Positions 17,873-25,823 of a stretch of DNA of 49,136 nt are shown piece after piece. The DNA is from Thermococcus sp. GTDB lineage: Archaea; Methanobacteriota_B; Thermococci; Thermococcales; Thermococcaceae. How positions within the stretch are numbered: position 1 is the stretch's first letter; every line of letters begins with the position of its first letter. The translations under genes were made by a program, and so were the position numbers. The stretch spans positions 1 through 49,136 of the forward strand of contig NZ_WAKV01000046.1 of the NCBI RefSeq assembly GCF_015523185.1. Reading direction: 5' to 3'. The notes under the pieces were generated by a model. That model did no database searches and was not told where the DNA came from. It worked only from the letters and a program-made list of their open reading frames with translations.

Positions 17873-18913
17873 TCACGAGCGGGCGGCGGCACCAATCCTA
17901 ACTCTCGGGTCAAGGTACGCGTACAGTATGTCCGCGAGAACCATCGAGAGAACTGTGAGTATTGCGAACATGTAGTTCAGAGCCATCATTGTCTTAACGG
18001 CGTTGAGCTGGAGCGCCTCGTAGTAGAGACGTCCCATCCCCGGCCAGTTAAAGACGACCTCGGTGATTATCGCACCACCAAGTGAACCAATAATGCCGAA
18101 GATGACCATGGTGATAATCGGCGGAGCTGCAGCCCTAAGGGCGTGACCATAGATAATTTTATTCTCGGGAACACCCTTGGCCCTCGCTACCATGATAAAG
18201 TCTTCCTGCATTGTTCCAATCATGATGTTTCTTGTCGTCCAGGCCCAGCCGCCGAATGACACCAGCACTATTGTGAGCACAGGTAGGCTCATCTTTTTAA
18301 GGATGTTAGCCCACCCAGAAACTTCAACCTGGGAGTACAGGGTTATTGGAAGCCATCCAAGGTAAACGACGAAGATGAGTATCATGAGCATTCCAACCCA
18401 CCACATCGGGAGGCTTGAGGCTATCATAGCGAGTATGGATATAGTCCTGTCAAGGAGGCTTCCCGGACGGCGTGCACTCTTCAGACCCAGCGAGAGACCG
18501 ATGAGAATAATCAGTATCTCCGATGTCGTGAACAGTAGAACCGTCCTTGCGAGGGCAGTTTTTATCTGGTCTGCAATGACCGTGGTCCCAAAGACCTTCT
18601 GGAACGATTGTCCCCAATGGAACGTGAACGTATTTATTGCATACTCCCACGTTCTCTTCCAGTATGGCTGGTCGAGGTGGTAGTATTTGATTCTCGTCTG
18701 CCTGTACTGCTCAATCAGCTCCTTGGAAGGCGGAACGTGGTGGGTCTGGGTATAGCTCCTGACCCACATCTGAACCTCTTCATTAACCTGAGCATTCAGT
18801 TGTATTGTTGCAAGCTTTGTAAATAAAGCCGACATCAACAGAACTGCCAAGAACAGGATTATCACCGCGTTTATAAGACGGTATGCCACGTACTTTCCAA
18901 AGCTCATCCCCAT
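17873..18913 (-). CDS. ABC transporter permease (DppB-type)
   Basis: A 346-aa permease, with an N-terminal helix, an external loop of about 80 residues, then five helices of the BPD_transp fold. The EAA loop reads FIMVARAKGVPENKIIYGHALR. GGAGGGG precedes the ATG at 18913 (a second in-frame ATG lies two codons later). It is the first gene after the receptor gene but is separated from it by 165 bp with its own TATA box. Confidence 0.92.
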   Translation of the reverse strand: MGMSFGKYVAYRLINAVIILFLAVLLMSALFTKLATIQLNAQVNEEVQMWVRSYTQTHHVPPSKELIEQYRQTRIKYYHLDQPYWKRTWEYAINTFTFHWGQSFQKVFGTTVIADQIKTALARTVLLFTTSEILIILIGLSLGLKSARRPGSLLDRTISILAMIASSLPMWWVGMLMILIFVVYLGWLPITLYSQVEVSGWANILKKMSLPVLTIVLVSFGGWAWTTRNIMIGTMQEDFIMVARAKGVPENKIIYGHALRAAAPPIITMVIFGIIGSLGGAIITEVVFNWPGMGRLYYEALQLNAVKTMMALNYMFAILTVLSMVLADILYAYLDPRVRIGAAARS

Positions 18914-18978
18914 TCTATCCCCTCCAGCAGCGATACTACTGGTCCTCTATGAAGTCAACTTTTACGTGCCAGTTAAAG

Positions 18979-18990
18979 TTTAAATAGTTT
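18979..18990 (-). promoter_or_regulatory. TATA box upstream of the permease/ATPase genes
   Basis: AAACTATTTAAA on the minus strand, about 46 bp of leader before the permease ATG. A short inverted repeat, GTGCC (18966-18970) and GGCAC (19002-19006), flanks it. It would allow the permease/ATPase genes to be transcribed separately from the receptor gene upstream. Confidence 0.5.
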
Positions 18991-19078
18991 TCCCCAAAAC
19001 GGGCACAAATGTACACATTTTGAACACGAGAACAGGCATGTCCATCAGAGGGGAACATAGAAAAAGAGAGGAAGGAAG

Positions 19079-21583
19079 TCACTTCCTCCTCCTGAGGAGG
19101 AGTGGGAGCACTGCAAGGCCGACTATGAAGGCCGGACCACAGATTCCTCCGCCACTCTTGGTGGTAGTTGAGCTCGGAGTGCTCGTCGGGGTGCTGCTAG
19201 TGGTCTGGCTGGTAGTTGTGGTCTTGCTTGTCGTGGTGGTCTGGCTGGTGGTGGTCGGTGTTCCAGTCTCAGCGGGCATCAGAGACCTCGCTGAAATCCA
19301 TCCACCGACACCGCTTATCGGGTCAACGAATCCAACCTTTACCTTCTTGTTGAGGAGGAAGAAGTTCCAGGTTTCTGCGGTGTAGATGCGCGGGGCGTTG
19401 AGGATGTGGGTACCATACGCGAGTTTGAAGAGGTCCCAGAACTGGTCAAGGTTCTGTAGCTGAATGGTGTCGTTGTTCGGCCCAGTCCACTTAGCATAGG
19501 CAAGGAGGTTGGCGAGGTCGTAACCAGTCCAGTCAAGGAGCGGCTTGAGCTTCTCCGGAGTGTTGTAGTACTTAAGACCGATAGTGCTTATGAACTTGGC
19601 GAGGTCGCCGTTTGAGATGTTGTTGACGAGGTCCTGAACGGTCACCGGGTTGTGGTAGTCAGTACCCCAGTTCGGGTCAATGTAGACATCAAACGCCCAG
19701 GGATCCCAAGCAATGCTCGCAACGTCCTGAATTCCACTGACAACCCAACCCTCAGTGTAAACGTGCCACTGGAGGGTGTGCGGGTCACTACCGTAAACAG
19801 CCTTGCTGGCCTGGCTCCTCTGCCACTGGAGGAGGTCAACCTTAAAGCCAGCCTTCTGGAGAACCTGGGCAACGTACTTGCCCTCCTCAAGCCTCTCGTC
19901 CTCAACACGGGCAATAACCTTCACCGTAACCGGCTGACCGTTGAAGTACCAGATGCCGTCTTTCTTCTCAAGCGTGTAACCCTTGGCCTTGAGAGCCTGA
20001 GCGGCCTTGTTCATGGCATTGTCAATCATCTTGATAGCATAAGCCTCGTCACCCTGCGGGGTAAGACCGAGGGCCTTGGCAACCATCATGTAATTGCTGT
20101 AAGCGTCGACCTGTCCGCTGACTTCTGGGCCGAAGAGTGGGGCACCGCTGCCCTGGAGAATCTGGCTGACAATGTACTGCCTGTTGATAAGCCAGTTCAT
20201 GGCGTACCTAACACCCCTAAGGGCGAAGGGGTTGAACTTAATCTGTCCGCTTGAGTTGACGAGACCGGTCTGCGGGTCGCCAACGAGGTTGAGGTTGAGG
20301 CTCCACCAGACGGCGATGGTCTTAATCGGGTTGAGGTTGTCGCCGTACTCCTGGAGGGCCTTGGCAATCTTGTTGTACGGCCTGGCGTACCAGTAGAGGT
20401 CGTACTCGCCCTTAGCGACAGCGAGGATTGCAGTATCATCGTTAAGGCTACCGTAAATGTCAATCTCCTTCCAGTACGGCTGCCACGGCAGTGGCTTCCC
20501 GTTAACCTCACCCGGAAAACCAATCCTCTTGTTGTTGGCGACCTTAAGAACGACGGTCATGGCCTTCGGGTCATACTTCTCAACATAGTATGGACCGTCG
20601 CTGATAATTGCATTGTCGTACTTGTTAATCCAGTTGATTACACTATCATAACCCCGCTTGGCCATGTCAGTGGTAATTCCAGCCTGCTCCTCGCTGATTC
20701 CCCACTTCTGGAGGACGTCCTTGGCGGTTGAGAGCCATATTGGTATGGGTTGGTTGTTCATGAGGTTTTCTGCTTCAGCTTTGAAGTACTTCATCTGGTC
20801 TGGGTCAATCATGTCAATCTGGTAACCGTTCTGCGGCTGAGTACTCCAAGAGAAAGCCTTACCATCAACACCCTTCGCAACCATCTCACTCATAACGTTG
20901 TAGAGCTGCCACGGAACAGAGGGCTTCTCAATGAAGTTGAGGGCTGTAGCCCACTTGCTGTATGGGACTATGTAGTCCTGGTAAATGGTGTACTCGATGT
21001 AGTCGTTGGTGAGCTTGTCAACCTTGAGACCCAGTATGCTCTGGAGAGTTTGTTGGTAGTTGTTGGCCCAGGTCTGGTCATAGTACGTGTCGTTCTTGCC
21101 GTTCTGGTAGGCCCACTCCCAGGCCATTGCGTAGTCGAAGAGGTAGTCGGCGAGGGTTATCTTCTGCCCGTCAACCCACTCGCCAAGACCACACTTCCAA
21201 GTGACCGCGCTGGTAGCGGTCTTGCCCGCGTAGGGGCTGACCCACTTCTTCTGGGTTCCGTTCCAGATTACTGCATCGTCAGGAACCTGAACGTTGTACT
21301 TGACACTAACAAGCTCACAGCGGTAGTTGTGCCTCTGGGCATCCGGACCGAGCACGACAGCTGGGTCACTGAGGAAGTACCAGACGCGGTTTGTGTAAAC
21401 GTCGGTCATTCCGCTCGGGGACGGGTTAAAGACACCCATGAAGAGACTGCCCTGAGCGGCGAGGTACACGATTTTAAGCTTGTCGCCCATTGGGCTCTGC
21501 TGGGCACTCGCTGGCTTGGCAACCAAAAAGACGCTAAACAGCATCAAGCCCATAACAAACAGGCTTAGGGCTTTCCTATTCAT
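19079..21583 (-). CDS. ABC transporter substrate-binding protein (family 5) with CGP-CTERM anchor
   Basis: An 834-aa extracellular receptor. It has a signal peptide (ALSLFVMGLMLFSVFLV then AKPASAQ), a SBP_bac_5-type body, a Thr/Ser stalk near 780-810, and a CGP-CTERM tail: GGGICGPAFIVGLAVLPLLL followed by basic residues. That tail is known from Thermococcales, where the Cys is thought to be the lipid-anchor site. Length exceeds bacterial DppA because of the stalk and inserts. It is the first gene of the transporter locus with its own promoter and a palindrome in the leader, and probably more abundant than the permeases. Confidence 0.93.
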   Translation of the reverse strand: MNRKALSLFVMGLMLFSVFLVAKPASAQQSPMGDKLKIVYLAAQGSLFMGVFNPSPSGMTDVYTNRVWYFLSDPAVVLGPDAQRHNYRCELVSVKYNVQVPDDAVIWNGTQKKWVSPYAGKTATSAVTWKCGLGEWVDGQKITLADYLFDYAMAWEWAYQNGKNDTYYDQTWANNYQQTLQSILGLKVDKLTNDYIEYTIYQDYIVPYSKWATALNFIEKPSVPWQLYNVMSEMVAKGVDGKAFSWSTQPQNGYQIDMIDPDQMKYFKAEAENLMNNQPIPIWLSTAKDVLQKWGISEEQAGITTDMAKRGYDSVINWINKYDNAIISDGPYYVEKYDPKAMTVVLKVANNKRIGFPGEVNGKPLPWQPYWKEIDIYGSLNDDTAILAVAKGEYDLYWYARPYNKIAKALQEYGDNLNPIKTIAVWWSLNLNLVGDPQTGLVNSSGQIKFNPFALRGVRYAMNWLINRQYIVSQILQGSGAPLFGPEVSGQVDAYSNYMMVAKALGLTPQGDEAYAIKMIDNAMNKAAQALKAKGYTLEKKDGIWYFNGQPVTVKVIARVEDERLEEGKYVAQVLQKAGFKVDLLQWQRSQASKAVYGSDPHTLQWHVYTEGWVVSGIQDVASIAWDPWAFDVYIDPNWGTDYHNPVTVQDLVNNISNGDLAKFISTIGLKYYNTPEKLKPLLDWTGYDLANLLAYAKWTGPNNDTIQLQNLDQFWDLFKLAYGTHILNAPRIYTAETWNFFLLNKKVKVGFVDPISGVGGWISARSLMPAETGTPTTTSQTTTTSKTTTTSQTTSSTPTSTPSSTTTKSGGGICGPAFIVGLAVLPLLLRRRK

Positions 21584-21606
21584 ACTCCACTGCCTCCTTC
21601 ACTTTT

Positions 21607-21620
21607 TGGCAACGTTGCCA
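21607..21620. repeat. perfect 14-bp palindrome in receptor-gene leader
   Basis: TGGCAACGTTGCCA is exactly self-complementary. It lies 24 bp before the receptor start codon and about 20-33 nt after the predicted transcription start. It is directly followed by a second imperfect dyad (GCCACATACG / CGTATAATGGC, 21617-21638). It is a candidate operator for a local regulator. Confidence 0.5.
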
Positions 21621-21659
21621 CATACGGCGTATAATGGCATGAGGCTATACATTCGAGCC

Positions 21660-21669
21660 CTATTTAAGG
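21660..21669 (-). promoter_or_regulatory. TATA box of the receptor gene
   Basis: CCTTAAATAG on the minus strand with AACGTAAC just upstream as BRE-like context. The predicted start of transcription is near 21639, giving a leader of about 55 nt. Confidence 0.5.
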
Positions 21670-21799
21670 GTTACGTTAATGTAAAAGGAACGAAGATGCA
21701 ATCAAAACAACAGCGGAGATAATGGCGATTAAGGAATGCTCCGTTTATAAACATGACAATGCGATGTAAACCATCCCCCAAAAGCCCATGGAACAGCTA

Positions 21800-21863
21800 G
21801 GAGATAAGAAAATTGACATTAACTTCCTTCTGTACCCATAGAAATCCGAAAAAATTATCTCCT
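21800..21863. repeat. 9-bp inverted repeat (46-nt spacer)
   Basis: AGGAGATAA at 21800-21808 is exactly complementary to TTATCTCCT at 21855-21863. It could be a stem in a leader or small RNA driven by the TTTATAAAC element at 21743, or a chance match. Confidence 0.35.
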
Positions 21864-21922
21864 CACGATTTCATGACCAAAAATCTTAAAACTCTGACTT
21901 GAAAAAACACGTGCGGGCTTCA

Positions 21923-23146
21923 ATGCACGAGCTCGTTCTGAGGGGAAAGTTCGTACTCGACGACAGGATTGTTGAAGGCAGTATAGGAATCGACAACGGA
22001 AGGATATCAAAGATAGCGACTGGAACCCTCAAGGGAGAACGGGAACTTGAACTGTCGAGATTTTTAATCCTCCCCGGACTGATAGATACCCACGTTCATC
22101 TGCGGGACTTCAAGGAGAGGAAAAAGGAAACCATTGAGAGCGGAACCAAAGCGGCCCTTCACGGTGGGATAACGGCCGTCTTCGACATGCCCAATACAAA
22201 ACCGCTGATTTTGAACATCAAAACGTTTGAAAAGCGCCTCAAACTCTTTCGGGGAAGAGCCCACACCGATTACGCCCTGAGTTTTCTCATAAGGGACAAC
22301 TGTGAGGAGGCCAAAAAGGCAAAGGCAGACTTTTATAAGGCCTTCATGGGAGCATCAACTGGTGGGGTTTATTCAGAAAACTTCGAGGCTGACTACTCCT
22401 GCTCCCCGGGCGTTTTGAGCGTCCACGCGGAAGAGGCGGAGCTGATAAAGGAGAAACCTGAAAGACCACCTGAGGTCGAGGAGAGAGCCATTGAAAGGGC
22501 CCTTGACATAGCGGAGAGGATTAAGAAACCCCTCAACGTCTGCCACGTCTCAACGAGTGGTGGAATAAATGTCATATTGCGTGAGAACCTCCCCTGGGTG
22601 AGTTTCGAGGTAACACCCCACCACCTGTTCTTGACTAGAAAGGACTACGAGAAGAATCCGCTCCTCAAGGTTTACCCGCCCCTGAGAAGCGAAGAACACG
22701 TTAGAGCCCTGTGGGAGAACTTTTCAAAAATCCCGATAATCGCGAGCGACCACGCGCCCCACACAATCGAGGACAAGGAAAAGGGCTCCGCCGGGATTCC
22801 TGGCCTTGAGACAGAGGTTTCTCTACTCCTAGACGCTGTAAACCGCGGGATTATTACGGTCTTCGATATCGTCGAGAAGATGCACGACAACCCCGTGAGG
22901 GTCTTCGGGATACGGGGAAGGGACTTTAAGGTTGGCAACGAGGCAACGTTTACCGTCGTTGACCCTAAAAGGCAATGGACTGTCAGGCCGGAGGAGTTCT
23001 ACACGAAAGCTAAGTGGAGCCCCTGGGAGGGGCGGAAGCTTAAAGGGAAGGTCGTGATGACGATTATCCGGGGAAAGGTCGTTATGGAGGGAGATGAAAT
23101 CGTAGGAAAGCCGAAGGGGGTTCGTTTAAATGTACAGCGTGGTTGA
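21923..23146 (+). CDS. pyrC: dihydroorotase
   Basis: Pyrimidine synthesis: cyclises carbamoyl-aspartate to dihydroorotate. It is 407 aa. Zinc ligands H57 and H59 lie in THVHLRD, the likely carboxylated K139 in FYKAFMGAS, then come H168 (VHAEEAELI), H208 (CHVSTSGG) and D276 (ASDHAPHT). The frame extends to a TTG at 21899, but the ATG at 21923 fits a TATA box near 21888 with a very short leader. No strong SD is seen, so translation may rely on the short leader. It overlaps pyrK by 17 bp. Confidence 0.95.
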   Translation: MHELVLRGKFVLDDRIVEGSIGIDNGRISKIATGTLKGERELELSRFLILPGLIDTHVHLRDFKERKKETIESGTKAALHGGITAVFDMPNTKPLILNIKTFEKRLKLFRGRAHTDYALSFLIRDNCEEAKKAKADFYKAFMGASTGGVYSENFEADYSCSPGVLSVHAEEAELIKEKPERPPEVEERAIERALDIAERIKKPLNVCHVSTSGGINVILRENLPWVSFEVTPHHLFLTRKDYEKNPLLKVYPPLRSEEHVRALWENFSKIPIIASDHAPHTIEDKEKGSAGIPGLETEVSLLLDAVNRGIITVFDIVEKMHDNPVRVFGIRGRDFKVGNEATFTVVDPKRQWTVRPEEFYTKAKWSPWEGRKLKGKVVMTIIRGKVVMEGDEIVGKPKGVRLNVQRG

Positions 23147-23831
23147 GCTCAGGGAAACATGGGAGGTCGCCAAAGACGTAAGGGCCTTCAGGCTCTCGAA
23201 TGGGTTCGACTTCACACCGGGCCAGTTTGTGATGCTCTGGCTCCCGGGAGTCGGGGAAAAGCCCTTCAGCCTGGCCTGGAAAGACCTGCTCGTGGTTAAG
23301 CGCGTCGGGCCATTCACCTCAAGGCTCTTCGAGCTGGAGGAAGGCGAAAGGCTCTGGGTTCGGGGCCCCTACGGTAGGGGCTTCGAGAAGAAGTGGAAAA
23401 GGGTTGCCCTCGTTGCCGGGGGAATAGGGGTCCCCCCCCTCTACGCTCTTGCGAGGGCCTGGGGGAAGGACTTTGAGGAGGTTACGCTTATCTACGGTGC
23501 CCACTCCAGAGAGGAGCTAGCATTAATAGACATCGAGGACTACGTGGACGAGGTAATAATAACGACGGACGACGGCTCCGCCGGAAGGAAGGGCTTCCCG
23601 ACCGATGTCCTGGCTGAGAAAAAGGGAGAATTCGAAGGGGCCTACGCCTGCGGTCCAGAGCCGATGCTAAAGGCCGTTTTGAGGGTTATGGCTTACCGGA
23701 ACGTCCAGATTTCTGCGGAGCGCTACATGAAGTGTGGCATAGGGGTCTGCGGCTCCTGCAACCTTGGGAAGTACCTCGTGTGTCGCGACGGGCCTGTCTT
23801 TGACGGCTTCCAGCTGAGGGAACTTCTCTGA
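23130..23831 (+). CDS. pyrK: dihydroorotate dehydrogenase electron transfer subunit PyrK
   Basis: FAD/[2Fe-2S] subunit that passes electrons from dihydroorotate dehydrogenase B (PyrD) to NAD. It is 233 aa. The ferredoxin-reductase-like FAD and NAD domains (VALVAGGIGVPPLYALA) are followed by the cluster cysteines C202, C207, C210 and C218 in the C-terminal tail. It overlaps pyrC by 17 bp, so the two are translationally coupled. The catalytic pyrD gene is not in this window. Confidence 0.94.
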   Translation: MYSVVELRETWEVAKDVRAFRLSNGFDFTPGQFVMLWLPGVGEKPFSLAWKDLLVVKRVGPFTSRLFELEEGERLWVRGPYGRGFEKKWKRVALVAGGIGVPPLYALARAWGKDFEEVTLIYGAHSREELALIDIEDYVDEVIITTDDGSAGRKGFPTDVLAEKKGEFEGAYACGPEPMLKAVLRVMAYRNVQISAERYMKCGIGVCGSCNLGKYLVCRDGPVFDGFQLRELL

Positions 23832-23840
23832 CCAGTGAGC

Positions 23841-23850
23841 TTTTTAAACT
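23841..23850 (+). promoter_or_regulatory. TATA box of the radical SAM gene
   Basis: CTTTTTAAAC on the plus strand, about 30 bp before the ATG at 23879, with GGTGGGAAG as SD. A T6 run at 23851-23859 follows and may also help end the pyr transcript. Confidence 0.5.
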
Positions 23851-23878
23851 CCTTTTTTCCGCTCCGGGCGGTGGGAAG

Positions 23879-24784
23879 ATGAAGTACAGCTGGGAAGAGT
23901 TTGCCAGGAAAATGGGAATCGAGCCCCAGATTCTTGAGAACAGGGAGGCAAAGCTCCTTAAGAAATTTGTTGACGACATGCTCTACCCGAGCCACTGCAA
24001 ATACTGTCAGGGCCTCGATTTGAGCAACCCTAACCCAGTTCACCACCCAAGCTACGAGCTTACCCCAGCCTGCAACCACGACTGCATATTCTGCTACTCA
24101 AACGTCGCTGTGAAGCTCGGAAAGGCCCCTAAGCCCGGCTACTACGGTTGGGAGAACCCGAAGGCAATAACCGTCTCGCAGTACGGCGAACCTTTGCTCA
24201 GCAAAAGGATAGTTGAGGTAAACAAACTTCTCCGCGAGAGGTTTCCCGAGGCGAGGCTCGACCTTCAGACCAACGGCTCGCTCCTTACAGAGGAACTCTG
24301 GCAAAAGCTCGACTTCGACATCGTCATGATAAGCCTCGATGCCTCAACTAGGGAAAAGCACCGAAGAATTACCAACGCGGACACCTTCGATGCCGTCGTA
24401 AACGCACTGAGAATAGTTGGCTCTGACAAAAGCGTCCGCTCCGTCGTGAGGACAATCTTTATGCCCGGGATAAACGATGAGGAGGTACCAAAGATAGCGG
24501 AGCTAGCTGCTTCCCTTGGAATAGACGAGATGCATCTCCAGCCCCTAACCATTCACGAGCTCAACGTGGAGCGACTTAGGAGAGCAGGCCTCGACTTCGA
24601 GAAGGCCGAAAGCATGAGAGAGCTCCTCAAAACGGCGATGGAAGCCAAGAAATACATAGACGTCAGGATAAGCGGTTGTTTGCTCGCCCAGCTCAAGAGG
24701 ATGGATGCCCTCACGCTCTTCAGCGTTAAGAGAATTGCGAGGGAAGTTGCTCCGGTTGTGAAGAGGGAGAGAAAAGAAGAATGA
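23879..24784 (+). CDS. radical SAM protein of unknown specificity
   Basis: A 301-aa protein with the cluster motif C65-x3-C69-x2-C72 (ACNHDCIFC), the following VSQYGEPLL segment, and the QTNGSLLT and MISLDAS motifs of the TIM-barrel core. Two additional cysteines at 40 and 43 (SHCKYCQG) precede it, possibly an extra metal site. It lacks a recognisable SPASM C-terminus, so a peptide-modifying role is not indicated. No partner gene identifies the substrate. It has its own promoter and SD. Confidence 0.85.
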   Translation: MKYSWEEFARKMGIEPQILENREAKLLKKFVDDMLYPSHCKYCQGLDLSNPNPVHHPSYELTPACNHDCIFCYSNVAVKLGKAPKPGYYGWENPKAITVSQYGEPLLSKRIVEVNKLLRERFPEARLDLQTNGSLLTEELWQKLDFDIVMISLDASTREKHRRITNADTFDAVVNALRIVGSDKSVRSVVRTIFMPGINDEEVPKIAELAASLGIDEMHLQPLTIHELNVERLRRAGLDFEKAESMRELLKTAMEAKKYIDVRISGCLLAQLKRMDALTLFSVKRIAREVAPVVKRERKEE

Positions 24785-24795
24785 ACCATAACCCC

Positions 24796-24804
24796 TTTAT
24801 TATT
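24796..24804 (+). promoter_or_regulatory. TATA box of orphan permease operon (leaderless)
   Basis: TTTATTATT is centred about 25 bp before the ATG at 24825. No SD precedes that ATG, so the mRNA is probably leaderless. Confidence 0.5.
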
Positions 24805-24824
24805 CTTTAATGTAAAAACCTCTG

Positions 24825-25823
24825 ATGGCAAGGAATATAGTAAATCCCATCCTCAGGGAGGTCATAGTCTTCGTAACCGTAGTTGTCCTACTCTCTGCTC
24901 TCATTGCATCGGCCGAGGCAAAGTTAACAGGAAAAAGTGTCGAAGGTGCACTTCAGCCGGGAAAGTTACTTAACAAAACAAAGCAATACCTCTGGTTCTC
25001 GGCCGATGTTTTTAAAAACGAAAACGAAAAGACCATAACGATAACCCGGGGCAACTTCACGTTCACATACTACGTCCCAACTCCCCACGGCCTCTACACA
25101 TCATCTGTGGGAACAACGCCCGGGAAGTCAATCCTTTTAACGCTGGCCATAATGACGCTCTCTCTTCTTCTGATACTCGTTTTTGGAATCCTGTGGGGGT
25201 CGAGGGCAGGCTACAGAGGGGGACTCCTAGACAGGATTCTAAGTGTTCTGGGGCCCAGCTTCTCGGCAATTCCCGGCTGGTTCTGGGCTGTTGTTCTGCT
25301 CTGGGTTCTGTGGTGGAAGCTCAGCGTCCTCCCCCTGAGTTATCTGGACTACGTCCATCAGGCAAGCGTCGAGGGAAGGGTGACAATTTTAACATACCTG
25401 AAGGGCCTCTCCCTGCCGATTCTTACCCTGGCCCTAGTAAACATTCCAGTCTATGCTATGACCGTCAGGAACCTCGTCATCAGGGAAAAAAGCGAGGATT
25501 ACATCGTAACCGACATCATGAGGGGCCTCCCGGACAGGAAAATAGAGAGAAAACTCCTCCGCGTTGTCCTTCCAAGCTTTCTGACATTCACGAGCTACAG
25601 CTTCCTGAACCTCCTAATGAACGACATGGCGGTGGAAGTCCTCTTTAACGTTCCGGGAATCGGCCGAGCCTTTCTAATCGGCGTGTGGATTCTCCTCTAC
25701 ACGGGGAGAGGCGGCATGCTGTTTTTTGCGAGCCTTGTTATGTCAGTTATGTACTTCCTGAACACCTCGATTTTCGAGGCCCTCTACCTGCGACTCGACC
25801 CGAGGGTGAGGCGGGATGCGTAG
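24825..25823 (+). CDS. ABC transporter permease, DppB-like, orphan
   Basis: A 332-aa protein: N-terminal helix, an external loop of about 75 residues, then five helices of the BPD_transp fold (ILVFGILWGSRAGYRGGLLD marks the start of the core). The EAA loop is degenerate (YIVTDIMRGLPDRKIERKLL), lacking the usual A-R-A-x-G pattern. It overlaps the next permease by 8 bp. No ATPase or receptor gene is adjacent, so it may borrow ATPases or use the locus at 14-21 kb. Confidence 0.85.
   Translation: MARNIVNPILREVIVFVTVVVLLSALIASAEAKLTGKSVEGALQPGKLLNKTKQYLWFSADVFKNENEKTITITRGNFTFTYYVPTPHGLYTSSVGTTPGKSILLTLAIMTLSLLLILVFGILWGSRAGYRGGLLDRILSVLGPSFSAIPGWFWAVVLLWVLWWKLSVLPLSYLDYVHQASVEGRVTILTYLKGLSLPILTLALVNIPVYAMTVRNLVIREKSEDYIVTDIMRGLPDRKIERKLLRVVLPSFLTFTSYSFLNLLMNDMAVEVLFNVPGIGRAFLIGVWILLYTGRGGMLFFASLVMSVMYFLNTSIFEALYLRLDPRVRRDA

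Larger units (their letters stand above)
21584..21922. other. 339-bp intergenic region between receptor gene and pyrC
   Basis: It contains the minus-strand receptor promoter and palindrome (listed separately), a strong TATA-like TTTATAAAC at 21743-21751 with no gene at the right distance, a 9-bp inverted repeat at 21800-21863, and a weak TATA (TCTTAAAACT, 21884-21893) suited to pyrC. No open frame of quality is present. A small RNA is possible but unproven. Confidence 0.4.

Noticed and set aside
19180-19270. Repetitive GT-rich stretch as a minisatellite
   Set aside because: It encodes the Thr/Ser stalk of the receptor's C-terminus, so the repeat is explained by protein composition.
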